The notes: generated by a model not told the origin, from the letters alone. A DNA stretch of 35,201 nt from an uncultured Solirubrobacteraceae bacterium (GCA_902806205.1 CADCVR010000021.1:1-35201); one strand, 5' to 3'; counted from the stretch's first letter, positions 1 through 7,166 are shown. A program made the numbers and translations.

Positions 1-885
1 CGCGCGGACGGTGGCGTCCTCGCCGCCGACGACCTGCGGGCGCACCGATCCGTCCTGCTCCCGGCCGTGACGGGGGCCTACCGCGGGGCGCGGGTCCACG
101 TCCAGCCGCCGACCTCGCAGGCCGTCCTGCTCGCTATGGCGCTGGCGCGCCTCGATCGCGAGCCGGCCGCGCGCGGCGTGGAGGGCGTGCACCGCGCTGT
201 GGAGGCGATCGTCGCAGCGTTCGCCCACCGCGACGACGTGCTGCGCCCGGACGCCGCCGAGACGCTCCTCCGGGCGGCGGCACAGCTCGACCTGCCGGCG
301 TCCGCCAGTCGCGCGCACGGGCCGCGCGGCGACCTGCACACGACCGCCGTCTGCGCCGCCGACGCCGACGGCACCACCGTCTCGCTGCTCCTGAGCGTCT
401 TCGACGAGTTCGGCGCCGCGACGTGGGTGCCCGAGGCCGGGTGCTTCCTCAACGACCGCCTCGCGGCCACGTCGACCGACCGGGGCTCGCCGGACCACGT
501 CGCGCCCGGCCGACGCCCCGTCCACACGCTCTCGCCGGCCCTCCTCGAGCGGGACGGCACGGCGCTCGCCATCTCCACGCCCGGTGCGGACGGCCAGGTG
601 CAGACGCTCCTCCAGGTCCTGACCGGCGTGCTCGACGACGGGCTCGACCTCGCCGCGGCCCTCGACCGACCGCGCTGGCGTTCGATCGCGGGCGCCCTGG
701 CCGTCGAGGCGGATCTCGAGCCCGGGCTCCGCGACGGCCTCGAGGCGCTCGGCCACCACCTCCGGACGCGGCCCTCCGGCGACGGGATGTTCGGCGCGTG
801 CTGCGCCGCCGAGCACGACGCCGTCCGCGGGGTGGTCTCGGCCTGGGCCGACCCCCGCCGCCACGTCGGCGCGGGCGCCTGGTGA
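1..885 (+). CDS. ggt: Gamma-glutamyltransferase, 3' part (5' end outside window)
   Basis: Frame 1 is open from the first base, so the gene enters from the left. The protein is the end of the large subunit plus the whole small subunit of a gamma-glutamyltranspeptidase, which removes or transfers the gamma-glutamyl group of glutathione and related peptides. A PPTSQ motif (about 112-126) belongs to the large subunit. The HTT at 337-345 marks the autocleavage site, and the first Thr (340-342) should become the new N-terminus and nucleophile. Downstream are FDEFGAATW, the LNDR motif and HTLSP, in the family order. The usual GSPGG oxyanion-loop segment reads STPGADG here, a mild deviation. The stop (883-885) shares four bases (GTGA) with the next start, so the downstream permease genes are probably co-transcribed. 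Family assignment is firm; substrate is not known. Confidence 0.9.
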   Translation, partial: RADGGVLAADDLRAHRSVLLPAVTGAYRGARVHVQPPTSQAVLLAMALARLDREPAARGVEGVHRAVEAIVAAFAHRDDVLRPDAAETLLRAAAQLDLPASASRAHGPRGDLHTTAVCAADADGTTVSLLLSVFDEFGAATWVPEAGCFLNDRLAATSTDRGSPDHVAPGRRPVHTLSPALLERDGTALAISTPGADGQVQTLLQVLTGVLDDGLDLAAALDRPRWRSIAGALAVEADLEPGLRDGLEALGHHLRTRPSGDGMFGACCAAEHDAVRGVVSAWADPRRHVGAGAW

Positions 886-1280
886 CCGACGGAGCAGGTC
901 GAGCGAGCGGTGGCGCGGTCCGCCTGTCGTTCCCGATGGTCCTGATCATCGGTGTCGTCGGCGGCGTGCTGTCCGGCCTGCTCGGCGTCGGCGGCGGCGT
1001 CGTGATGGTGCCGCTGCTCGCGCTGTGGGCGGGACTCGGGCAACGCGAGGCGCACGCGATCTCGTTGGCCGCGATCGTCCCGATCAGCCTGGCCGGCGTC
1101 GCGGTCTACGCCTGGGCCGACGAGATCGCCTACGCCGAGGCCGCCGCCCTGGCGGTCGGCGCGATCGCCGGCTCGCAGATCGGCGCGCGCCTGCTGGTCC
1201 GCGTCGACGAGCGCTCCCTGAAGATCGGGTTCGGGGTGTTCCTGCTGATCGTCGCCGCCTCCGTGGCCCTGTCGCCGTGA
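882..1280 (+). CDS. Half-size TauE/SafE (TSUP) permease, first of two
   Basis: A 132-residue membrane protein beginning at a GTG that overlaps the previous stop (GTGA). An ATG at 936 in the same frame is an alternative start. It carries the TSUP hallmark LSGLLGVGGGVVMVPLL in its first helix and about four hydrophobic segments. Full-length TauE/SafE proteins are about 250 residues and contain two such four-helix repeats; this gene encodes only one. The second repeat is encoded by the next gene, overlapping by four bases. The likely role is export or import of small anions such as sulfite or organosulfonates across the inner membrane, probably as a heterodimer of the two halves. The pairing is inferred from overlap and size; substrate is unknown. 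Confidence 0.8.
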   Translation: MTDGAGRASGGAVRLSFPMVLIIGVVGGVLSGLLGVGGGVVMVPLLALWAGLGQREAHAISLAAIVPISLAGVAVYAWADEIAYAEAAALAVGAIAGSQIGARLLVRVDERSLKIGFGVFLLIVAASVALSP

Positions 1281-1672
1281 ACGGCGCCGCCCTGCTCGTC
1301 CTGTGCGTCGGCGCGGGTGTCCTGACCGGCATCCTCTCGGGGCTCCTCGGCGTGGGGGGCGGCACGTTCACGGTCCCGTTCCTCGTCCTCGTGGCCGGCT
1401 TCGGCCAGCACGCCGCGGAGGCGACGTCGCTGCTCGTCGTCCTGCCGACCGCGGTGGCCGGATCGCTCCTGCTCCACCGCCGAGGCGTCGGCGACCTGCG
1501 CCTGGGCCTCCGCCTCGGGCTGCTCGGCTCCGCCGGCGGCGCCGGCGGGGCGCTGCTCGCACTCGCGCTCCCCGGGACCGTGCTCCGCATCACGTTCGCG
1601 GTGTTCATGGCCATCGTCGGTCTGCGGCTCCTGGTCGACGCGGTGCGCGACCGGCCTGCCGCCCGCGGCTGA
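1277..1672 (+). CDS. Half-size TauE/SafE (TSUP) permease, second of two
   Basis: A 131-residue membrane protein starting at GTG 1277, overlapping the preceding stop by four bases (GTGA). It repeats the TSUP signature (LSGLLGVGGGTFTVPFL) and has about four hydrophobic helices, so it is the equivalent of the other half of a classical eight-helix TauE/SafE permease. Both halves keep a complete helix-1 signature and clean ends, which argues for genuinely separate half-transporters and not a single gene broken by a frameshift. Only one reading-frame change separates them, however, so sequencing error at 1275-1280 remains possible. The order ggt, half-permease, half-permease suggests a small sulfur or thiol-metabolism operon; this is inference from context. 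Confidence 0.8.
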   Translation: MNGAALLVLCVGAGVLTGILSGLLGVGGGTFTVPFLVLVAGFGQHAAEATSLLVVLPTAVAGSLLLHRRGVGDLRLGLRLGLLGSAGGAGGALLALALPGTVLRITFAVFMAIVGLRLLVDAVRDRPAARG

Positions 1673-1755
1673 CGTCCGCCCGCGCCACGGCCGAGGCGAC
1701 GCCGACAGGCCGGTGGCCCGCCCGGTCGGCCGGACGGCGTCTCGCGGTCCGATGC

Positions 1756-1784
1756 TTGCGCCGGTAACTCCACACATGTAGACT
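1756..1784 (+). promoter_or_regulatory. Promoter of the tetR-ABC exporter operon
   Basis: TTGCGC (1756-1761) and TAGACT (1779-1784) are separated by exactly 17 bases and match the actinobacterial vegetative pattern. The expected transcription start falls at about 1791, at the GTG/ATG start codons of the TetR gene, so the mRNA would be leaderless or nearly so. Confidence 0.65.
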
Positions 1785-1794
1785 TCAACACGTG
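1773..1794. promoter_or_regulatory. Imperfect palindrome, likely TetR autoregulatory operator
   Basis: CACATGTAGA and TCAACACGTG form a 22-bp imperfect inverted repeat with 8 of 11 base pairs symmetric. It covers the -10 hexamer and runs up to the GTG start codon of the adjacent tetR gene. The position would let a bound dimer block RNA polymerase, which is normal for TetR-family autorepression. Binding by this particular regulator is inferred. Confidence 0.5.
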
Positions 1795-2433
1795 ATGACT
1801 TCTGGAGAGGGAGAGGCGAAGGGCGGGCGCACCGGCCGTCGCCCCGGTGACGCCGGGACGCGTGAGGCGATCCTCGATGCGGCCCGCGAGGCCTTCGGGC
1901 GGCGCGGCTACACGTCGGCCTCGCTGCGCGCCGTGGCGGCCGCCGCGGGCGTCGACCCGTCGCTCGTGCTCCACTACTTCGGCTCCAAGCAGGCGCTGTT
2001 CGTGGCGGCGGTCGACCTGCCGATCCGCCCCCGCGAGGTGCTGCCGGGCGTGCTCGCCGGAGATCCCGCCGGGGCAGGCGCCCGCGTGGTCCGCTTCTTC
2101 GTGGGGATCTGGGACGCCGCCGCGAACCGCGGCGCCTTCCTGGCGTTGATCCGCTCGGCCGTCTCCGACGAGCCCGCCGCCCGGATGCTGCACGACCTGC
2201 TGACGGCCGACGGCCCCGAGGCCGCGCTCCGCGACCTCGGCTTCCCCGACCCCGAGCTCCGCGCCGCCCTCGTCGGCTCCCAGCTCGTCGGCCTCGCGTT
2301 CGCCCGCTACGTCATCCGCCTCGAGCCGCTCGCCTCGGCCGACGCGGACGCCGTGGCGACGCTGATCGGCCCGACCGTCCAGCGCTACCTGCACGGCGAC
2401 CTGCCCGTCCCGACCCCGGAGGAACGCCCATGA
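1792..2433 (+). CDS. TetR-family transcriptional regulator
   Basis: A repressor of about 213 residues. Residues 24-70 form the TetR N-terminal helix-turn-helix: TREAILDAAREAFGRRGY, then LRAVAAAAGVDPSLVLHYFGSK, with the characteristic YF-SK recognition helix end. The C-terminal half is a variable helical ligand-binding and dimerisation domain. GTG 1792 and ATG 1795 are adjacent possible starts; there is no Shine-Dalgarno and the promoter predicts a leaderless message, so either could be used. The stop overlaps the ATG of the downstream ABC transporter ATPase gene (ATGA), so regulator and exporter form one operon that the regulator probably represses until a toxic ligand binds. The ligand cannot be read from the sequence. 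Confidence 0.88.
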   Translation: MMTSGEGEAKGGRTGRRPGDAGTREAILDAAREAFGRRGYTSASLRAVAAAAGVDPSLVLHYFGSKQALFVAAVDLPIRPREVLPGVLAGDPAGAGARVVRFFVGIWDAAANRGAFLALIRSAVSDEPAARMLHDLLTADGPEAALRDLGFPDPELRAALVGSQLVGLAFARYVIRLEPLASADADAVATLIGPTVQRYLHGDLPVPTPEERP

Positions 2434-3164
2434 GCGGCATCACCGGACCTGCGGTCCGCACCGATCGACTCCGCGTCGAGCGCGGCGGCTCGACCGTGCT
2501 CCACGACCTCGACCTCGCGGTCCCGTCCGGCGCCATCACGGGGCTGCTCGGGCCGAGCGGCTGCGGCAAGACCACGCTCCTGCGGGCCATCGTCGGCGTC
2601 CAGGTCGTGGCCGCCGGGACGGTCACCGTCCTCGGCCGCCCGGCCGGCTCGCCGGAGCTCCGCCGACACGTCGCCTACGTGACCCAGGCACCGTCCGTCT
2701 ACGGCGACCTGACCGTGCTCGAGAACCTGCGGTACTTCGCCCGGATCGTCGACGTGGGGGAGGAGGACGTGATCCGCGCCGTCGACCAGGTCGGCCTGGC
2801 CGACGCGGCCGGCCGCCTCGCCGGACGACTGTCCGGTGGCCAGCGCGCCCGCGTCTCGCTGGCCTCGGCGCTGCTCGGCCGGCCCGACCTGCTCGTCCTC
2901 GACGAGCCCACCGTGGGTCTCGACCCGGTGTTGCGACAGGAGCTCTGGACGACGTTCCACGAGCTCGCAGACGGCGGGACGACGTTGCTCGTCTCGAGCC
3001 ACGTGATGGACGAGGCCGCCCGCTGCGACGGCCTCCTGCTGATGCGCGACGGCCGTCTGCTCGCCGCCGGCACGCCCCCGGAGCTCCTCGGGCGGACCGG
3101 CGCCGACGACATCGAAGGCGCCTTCCTGTCCCTCGTCACCCCCCGCCGGGAGGTGCTGTCATGA
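2430..3164 (+). CDS. ABC transporter ATP-binding protein (DrrA-like exporter ATPase)
   Basis: A 244-residue cytoplasmic ATPase that would power the membrane partner encoded next. Walker A is GPSGCGKT (residues 41-48), the Q-loop glutamine is near residue 86, the signature LSGGQ is at 134-138, Walker B is LLVLDEP (about 155-160) and the switch histidine lies in SSHVMDEA. The short C-terminus after the switch region (AAGTPPELL) is typical of ABC-2 exporter ATPases for drugs, antibiotics or lipids (DrrA/YhhJ-linked type). Both ends are ATGA overlaps, with tetR upstream and the permease downstream, indicating translational coupling. The substrate is unknown; the tetR linkage suggests efflux of the inducing compound. 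Confidence 0.92.
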   Translation: MSGITGPAVRTDRLRVERGGSTVLHDLDLAVPSGAITGLLGPSGCGKTTLLRAIVGVQVVAAGTVTVLGRPAGSPELRRHVAYVTQAPSVYGDLTVLENLRYFARIVDVGEEDVIRAVDQVGLADAAGRLAGRLSGGQRARVSLASALLGRPDLLVLDEPTVGLDPVLRQELWTTFHELADGGTTLLVSSHVMDEAARCDGLLLMRDGRLLAAGTPPELLGRTGADDIEGAFLSLVTPRREVLS

Positions 3165-3898
3165 GCGCTCGGATCACCCTCGCCACGGCGGCTCGGGTAC
3201 TGCGCCAGCTCCGGCGCGACCCGCGGACGCTCGCGCTCCTGCTGCTCGTGCCGATCCTGCTCGTGACCCTGCTCGACTGGGTCTTCGCCGGGCGACCGGA
3301 GGTGTTCGACCGGATCGGCGTGCCGCTCGTCGGCATCTTCCCGCTCGTCTCGATGTTCCTCGTCAGCTCGATCGCCATGCTGCGGGAGCGGACGTCCGGC
3401 ACGCTCGAGCGGCTCCTGACGCTGCCGCTCGCCAAGCTCGACCTGCTGCTCGGCTACGGCCTCGCCTTCGCGCTCGTGGCGGTCGTCCAGGCCTCGCTCG
3501 TCACCGGCGTGGCCGTCGGCCTGCTCGGACTCGACGTGGGCGGGTCCCTCCTCCTGGTCGTGCTGTTCGCGGTCGGCAACGCGGTACTCGGGATGTCCCT
3601 CGGGCTGTTCGCGAGCGCCTTCGCGGCCAGTGAGTTCCAGGCGGTCCAGTTCATGCCCGCCCTGCTCCTGCCGCAGATCCTCCTCTGCGGGCTGATCGCC
3701 CCCCGCGACGCCATGGCCCGCGGTCTGGAGCTCCTCTCGGCCGCGCTGCCGATGACCTACGCCTTCGACGCGCTCAGCCGTCTCTCGGTCGGCGACGAGG
3801 ACGCCGGGCGACTCCTGCTCGACGGGGGGGTGCTCGTCGGCGTGACGCTGGCCGCGCTCGGACTCGGGGCCGCCACGCTCCGGCGGCGGACGGCCTGA
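3161..3898 (+). CDS. ABC-2 type transporter permease
   Basis: A 245-residue integral membrane protein with about six hydrophobic segments, in the layout of ABC-2 permeases. After an N-terminal amphipathic stretch (VLRQLRRDPRTLALLLL), the first helix is followed by a large loop, and a conserved RERTSGTLERLLTLP segment precedes the next helices. That RERxxGTLE motif contacts the ATPase and is diagnostic of the DrrB/YhhJ group. The ATG overlaps the ATPase stop (ATGA). It forms the channel half of a probable drug or lipid exporter controlled by the TetR protein two genes upstream. Specific substrate unknown. Confidence 0.9.
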   Translation: MSARITLATAARVLRQLRRDPRTLALLLLVPILLVTLLDWVFAGRPEVFDRIGVPLVGIFPLVSMFLVSSIAMLRERTSGTLERLLTLPLAKLDLLLGYGLAFALVAVVQASLVTGVAVGLLGLDVGGSLLLVVLFAVGNAVLGMSLGLFASAFAASEFQAVQFMPALLLPQILLCGLIAPRDAMARGLELLSAALPMTYAFDALSRLSVGDEDAGRLLLDGGVLVGVTLAALGLGAATLRRRTA

Positions 3899-3916
3899 GA
3901 ACCGGTCCCGGAATGA

Positions 3917-3931
3917 GGCCGGTGCCCGGCC
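3917..3931 (+). terminator. Small GC hairpin after the ABC operon
   Basis: GGCCGG (3917-3922), a three-base loop and CCGGCC (3926-3931) form a perfect six-pair stem 18 bases after the permease stop. There is no T-run, so it is at best a weak or factor-dependent terminator. Confidence 0.35.
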
Positions 3932-4008
3932 GTGCCGGATCGTCCTTCGCGCCGCCGCCGAACGCTGCGCGGGGCTCACGCTCCGGGCCCGTCCTGCCGA
4001 TGGAGGGT

Positions 4009-4055
4009 GTGCGTATCGCTCTCAACGCGTACGCACCCGATTTCGAACGCGTTCG
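4009..4055. promoter_or_regulatory. Two inverted repeats upstream of the flagellin gene
   Basis: GTGCGTA (4009-4015) pairs with TACGCAC (4030-4036) across a 14-base gap. It is followed eight bases later by the perfect 12-bp palindrome CGAACGCGTTCG (4044-4055). They lie 106-152 bases upstream of the flagellin ATG, where a promoter and its control sites would be expected. No sigma-28-like promoter was recognised. What binds them is unknown. Confidence 0.4.
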
Positions 4056-4160
4056 GTCCCGACCTCACCTCAGTCCGGGAGACGTCGCAGGCTTCTGGCG
4101 AGGCCGGGCGGACTCCGAGGCGATGCGGCCCGTGCGCCTTGCGAGAGGATGCGCCGAGGC

Positions 4161-4979
4161 ATGTCGCTTCGCATCAACACGAACGTCGAGGCGTTCAACG
4201 CCCACCGCCAGCTGCAGCGGACCCAGGGCGACATGTCGAAGGCCATCGAGAAGCTCTCGTCCGGCCTGCGCATCAACCGGGCCGCGGACGACGCGGCCGG
4301 CCTGGCCATCTCCGAGAAGCTGCGGGCCCAGGTGCGCGGTCTCGCGCAGGCGACGCGGAACGCGCAGGACGGCGTCTCGCTCGTGCAGACGGCCGAGGGC
4401 GCACTGAACGAGATCCACTCGATCATCCAGCGCGTCCGCGAGCTCGCCGTGCAGTACTCGAACGGCACGCTGTCCGCCGCGGACAAGGCGGCCATCACCG
4501 TCGAGGTGAGCCAGCTGTCGGCCGAGATCGGCCGCATCGCCTCGTCCACGACCTTCAACAACATCCCGCTGCTCCAGGGCGCGGCGACCATCACCTTCCA
4601 GGTCGGGGCGAACAGCGGCGAGTCGATCGCCATCTCGGCCGTCCGGCTGCTGGACGGCGCGGTGCCGATCATCAACCCGGCGATCTTCAACTGGAGCCCG
4701 GAGGCCTCGATCGACGGCGTCAACGCGGCGCTCGCGTCCGTAGCCGACGCCCGGGCGTCGCTCGGTGCCGTCCAGAACCGGCTCGAGCACTCGATCAACA
4801 ACCTCGGCGTCTACCAGGAGAACCTGTCCGCCTCGGAGTCGCGGATCCGCGACGTCGACATGGCGTCCGAGATGGTGAACATGACCCGGCTGCAGATCCT
4901 GTCGCAGTCCGGCACGTCGATGCTCGCGCAGGCCAACCAGGCGCCGAACAGCGTCCTGAGCCTGATCCAGGGCGGCTGA
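4161..4979 (+). CDS. fliC: Flagellin (short form)
   Basis: A 272-residue flagellin, the filament subunit exported by the flagellar type III apparatus. The N-terminal D0/D1 coiled-coil region is unmistakable: MSLRINTNVEAFNAHRQLQ, SSGLRINRAADDAAGLAISE and RNAQDGVSLVQTAEGAL. The C-terminal D1/D0 region ends in ESRIRDVDMASEMVNMTRLQIL and a hydrophobic tail. The surface-exposed middle (D2/D3) is reduced to roughly 70 residues, so this is a minimal flagellin. ATG 4161 is preferred over ATG 4149 because AGAGGA (4144-4149) lies 11 bases before it and the protein then starts with the canonical MSLRINTN. No other flagellar gene is in the window. The 3' end is overlapped on the other strand by the gene at 4795-5517. 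Confidence 0.95.
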   Translation: MSLRINTNVEAFNAHRQLQRTQGDMSKAIEKLSSGLRINRAADDAAGLAISEKLRAQVRGLAQATRNAQDGVSLVQTAEGALNEIHSIIQRVRELAVQYSNGTLSAADKAAITVEVSQLSAEIGRIASSTTFNNIPLLQGAATITFQVGANSGESIAISAVRLLDGAVPIINPAIFNWSPEASIDGVNAALASVADARASLGAVQNRLEHSINNLGVYQENLSASESRIRDVDMASEMVNMTRLQILSQSGTSMLAQANQAPNSVLSLIQGG

Positions 4980-5517
4980 CGCCGGCCACGTCCAGGGCCG
5001 GGCGCGACGCCCGGCCGGCCCGTCGCGCCGCGTCGCGCTCCGCCGCGAGACGGGATGCACGATCACGGGCACGGACGAGCTGGTCCTCGAGCGCGGCCAC
5101 GCGCCGATCCGCCGCCCGCGCCTGCGCGAGCGCCGCATCGAGCAGGGCGCGGCCGTCCGCACCCATGTCGGCCCGGTCGGCCTGCTCGAGGCGCACCTCG
5201 GTCCGCCGCTTGGGTCCCGGCTTGGCCGGCCGGAAGCCCGCGGCCTCGATCGCCGCGGTGAGCGATCCGCCGAACGGCCGCTTCGCGGAGTTCAGCGCAG
5301 GCCACGGCGACCCGTCGGGGCGGCCGGCCCGGTAGCGCTCGATGCGCCACGTCTGGCCGGCCCACTTCGCAGAGGAGGGGTTCCAGTCGGCCGCCCGGGG
5401 CGGCTCGCCATGGAGAGCCACCCACTCGCGGATGGCCTTGATGATCGAGTCGCGGTCCCACCCGCCCCGGCCCGTGCGGACCTGGGTCGGCGCTCCCGCG
5501 AAGGTCGCGGGAGCCAT
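4795..5517 (-). CDS. Homing-endonuclease-associated-repeat protein
   Basis: A 240-residue protein. Residues 19-105 match the 'homing endonuclease associated repeat' fold: WDRDSIIKAIREWVALHGEPP, then a W-N/W-rich middle (AADWNP, WPALNSAKRPFGGS), then LTAAIEAAGFRPAKPGPKRR. That domain is a putative DNA-binding module found beside HNH nucleases, but no HNH motif is visible here. Residues about 125-168 form an Ala/Arg-rich coiled coil. The start is well supported: GGGAGG lies eight bases upstream of ATG 5517. The frame runs on through the flagellin 3' end, so about 60 C-terminal residues are antisense to fliC, a 185-bp convergent overlap; this tail is low-complexity and may not be functional. Function unknown; regulatory DNA binding is the simplest guess. 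Confidence 0.65.
   Translation of the reverse strand: MAPATFAGAPTQVRTGRGGWDRDSIIKAIREWVALHGEPPRAADWNPSSAKWAGQTWRIERYRAGRPDGSPWPALNSAKRPFGGSLTAAIEAAGFRPAKPGPKRRTEVRLEQADRADMGADGRALLDAALAQARAADRRVAALEDQLVRARDRASRLAAERDAARRAGRASRPALDVAGVSRPGSGSGRCSAPGWPARASTCRTATGSAAGSCSPSRTPCRRRGSATPRRTGSPGRRRGC
4996..5016. terminator. Strong GC hairpin behind flagellin
   Basis: A perfect nine-pair stem (4996-5004 with 5008-5016) closes a three-base CGA loop 17 bases after the flagellin stop. There is no T-run. It probably terminates flagellin transcription. Oddly, it lies inside the coding frame of the converging gene on the minus strand. Confidence 0.55.
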
Positions 5518-5532
5518 GTGGATGACCTCCCG

Positions 5533-5646
5533 CTAGACGCCGTCGCGTGCGTCGTAGAACCGCTCGGTGCCCCGCAGCGGGCACGTGGCGGCGGCACCCC
5601 GGGGGGCGCAGCGCTGCGTGAGCCAGGTGTGCCGTCGCAGGAACAT
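5533..5646 (-). CDS. Small ORF (37 aa) upstream of the repeat protein
   Basis: A 37-codon ORF with ATG at 5646, encoding MFLRRHTWLTQRCAPRG followed by a CPLRGTERFYD segment. It has two cysteines and many basic residues. Support: a TTGCGC-17-TACCGT promoter ends 10 bases before the ATG, so the message would be nearly leaderless. The stop at 5533 is 15 bases from the start of the repeat-protein gene, whose Shine-Dalgarno lies in the gap. This looks like a two-gene operon or a leader peptide. No family recognised; a longer upstream start (5811) exists but lies upstream of the promoter. Confidence 0.45.
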   Translation of the reverse strand: MFLRRHTWLTQRCAPRGAAATCPLRGTERFYDARDGV

Positions 5647-5656
5647 GCGGCCAGCC

Positions 5657-5685
5657 ACGGTAGAGATCGCGGCGGCGGAGCGCAA
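5657..5685 (-). promoter_or_regulatory. Promoter for 5646/5517 genes
   Basis: Read on the minus strand, TTGCGC (5685-5680) and TACCGT (5662-5657) are separated by 17 bases. The expected start of transcription (about 5650) is four bases before ATG 5646. Confidence 0.55.
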
Positions 5686-5828
5686 GCCGGCGGGCCGGCC
5701 GGAGGGACGGGGGCGCGGGGGTTCGAGTCCGGCTGGAACCGAACCCAACGCCCGGCCGGCCGTCCAAGCAGCCGTCCGCGGACACGAGCAACCGCACGGG
5801 CGCCGCCGCATCCAGGACGATGCGTCGC

Positions 5829-7166
5829 ATGACCGAGATCCCGATCACCGTCCGGGGGGACATCGAAGCTCGAGCCGTCGCCCAGCTGCGCCGTTGCGCG
5901 GAGGCCGGCGACGCCGTCGCCGCCGCTCTCTGCGCCGACGCCCACGTCGGCTACAGCCAGCCGATCGGCGGCGTCGTCGCCTACCCGGAGCACATCAGCC
6001 CTTCGGGAGTCGGCTACGACATCGGGTGCGGCAACAAGGCGGTGCGCACCCCGCTGCGCGTCGAGGACGTGCGCGGCGAGCTGCCGCGCATCATGGACGA
6101 GATCTTCGATCGCATCTCGTTCGGCATGGGCCGCAAGAACGACGAGCCCGTCGACCACCCGGTGCTCGACGCGATCTTCCGTGCCGACTTCCACCCGCAG
6201 CGCAAGCTGTTCCAGAGCGCGCGCAACCAGCTCGGCACGGTCGGCGCCGGCAACCACTACGTCGACCTCTTCGCCGGTGACGACGGGCAGGTCTGGGTGG
6301 GCGTGCACTTCGGCTCTCGTGGGTTCGGCCACAAGACGGCGTCGGGCTTCCTCTCGCTCGCCGCGGGTGGGCGCTTCGACGAGCGCAGCCCGGACGGCGA
6401 GATGGACAGTCCCCCCGTGCTGCTCGAAGTCGCCTCCGGGCTCGGCCAGTCCTACATCGCCGCGATGACGCTCGCGGGTGACTACGCCTATGCGGGCCGC
6501 GATGTCGTCGTCGACCGCGTGCTCGAGATCCTCGGCACCGCGAGTGAGTACGAGGTGCACAACCACCACAACTACGCCTGGCGCGAGTCCGTCGGCGGAG
6601 TGGACGCCTGGGTGATCCGCAAGGGGTGCACCCCGGCCTTCCCGGGCCAGGAGGGCTTCGTCGGCGCGACGATGGGCGAGGACTCGGTGATCCTGCGCGG
6701 AACCGACGACCCGGACGGCGCGGCGCTGCTGCACTCGACCGTCCACGGCGCGGGGCGCGTGATGTCGCGGACGCAGGCGGCGGGCCGCCTGGGCAAGCGC
6801 GCGGAGTGCACCGAGCGTGACTGCGACACGTGGGTGACGTGGGGTGCCTACCGTCACGAGCGGGAGCGGCGCGGCCTCGGCGAGCGGGAGCCGTTCACGC
6901 TCTGCGCCCGCCACCCGGAGGGCCGCATGACCAAGCGGCGCGGGCGCATCAAGGAGGGCCGCATCGACTTCGTGACGGTCCAGGAGGCGCTCGTGAGCGC
7001 CGGCGTCGAGCTCCGCGGTGGGGCAGCCGACGAAGCGCCCGCGGCCTACAAGCGCCTCGACGAGGTGCTCGCCGCGCAGGGCCCGAGCGTGGAGGTGCTG
7101 CACCGGCTCACGCCGATCGGGGTCGCGATGGCGGCACCGGACACCTACGACCCGTTCAAGGACTGA
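5829..7166 (+). CDS. rtcB: RtcB-family RNA ligase
   Basis: A 445-residue GTP- and Mn-dependent RNA ligase that joins 2',3'-cyclic phosphate or 3'-phosphate ends to 5'-OH ends, acting in tRNA or RNA repair. Visible motifs in order: DAHVGYSQPIGGV, GVGYDIGCGNKA (metal-binding Cys67), GTVGAGNHYVDL, HFGSRGFGH, the VHNHHNYAW histidines, and HGAGRVMSR with the guanylylated His306. Between HGAGR and the C-terminal DEAPAAYK segment there is an insertion of about 45 residues with C327-x4-C332 and C359-x2-H362, suggestive of an extra metal site; it is absent from E. coli-type RtcB. ATG 5829 is preferred to ATG 5820 because AGGA (5814-5817) is properly spaced only for it. No RtcA or archease gene is adjacent. 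The cyclase gene follows after 40 bases and may be co-transcribed. Confidence 0.95.
   Translation: MTEIPITVRGDIEARAVAQLRRCAEAGDAVAAALCADAHVGYSQPIGGVVAYPEHISPSGVGYDIGCGNKAVRTPLRVEDVRGELPRIMDEIFDRISFGMGRKNDEPVDHPVLDAIFRADFHPQRKLFQSARNQLGTVGAGNHYVDLFAGDDGQVWVGVHFGSRGFGHKTASGFLSLAAGGRFDERSPDGEMDSPPVLLEVASGLGQSYIAAMTLAGDYAYAGRDVVVDRVLEILGTASEYEVHNHHNYAWRESVGGVDAWVIRKGCTPAFPGQEGFVGATMGEDSVILRGTDDPDGAALLHSTVHGAGRVMSRTQAAGRLGKRAECTERDCDTWVTWGAYRHERERRGLGEREPFTLCARHPEGRMTKRRGRIKEGRIDFVTVQEALVSAGVELRGGAADEAPAAYKRLDEVLAAQGPSVEVLHRLTPIGVAMAAPDTYDPFKD

Noticed and set aside
5715-5745. A GGTTCGAGTCC-like tRNA T-loop in the spacer before rtcB
   Set aside because: The flanking bases do not form a five-pair T stem (third pair is G against G), and no anticodon or acceptor stem can be assembled around it.
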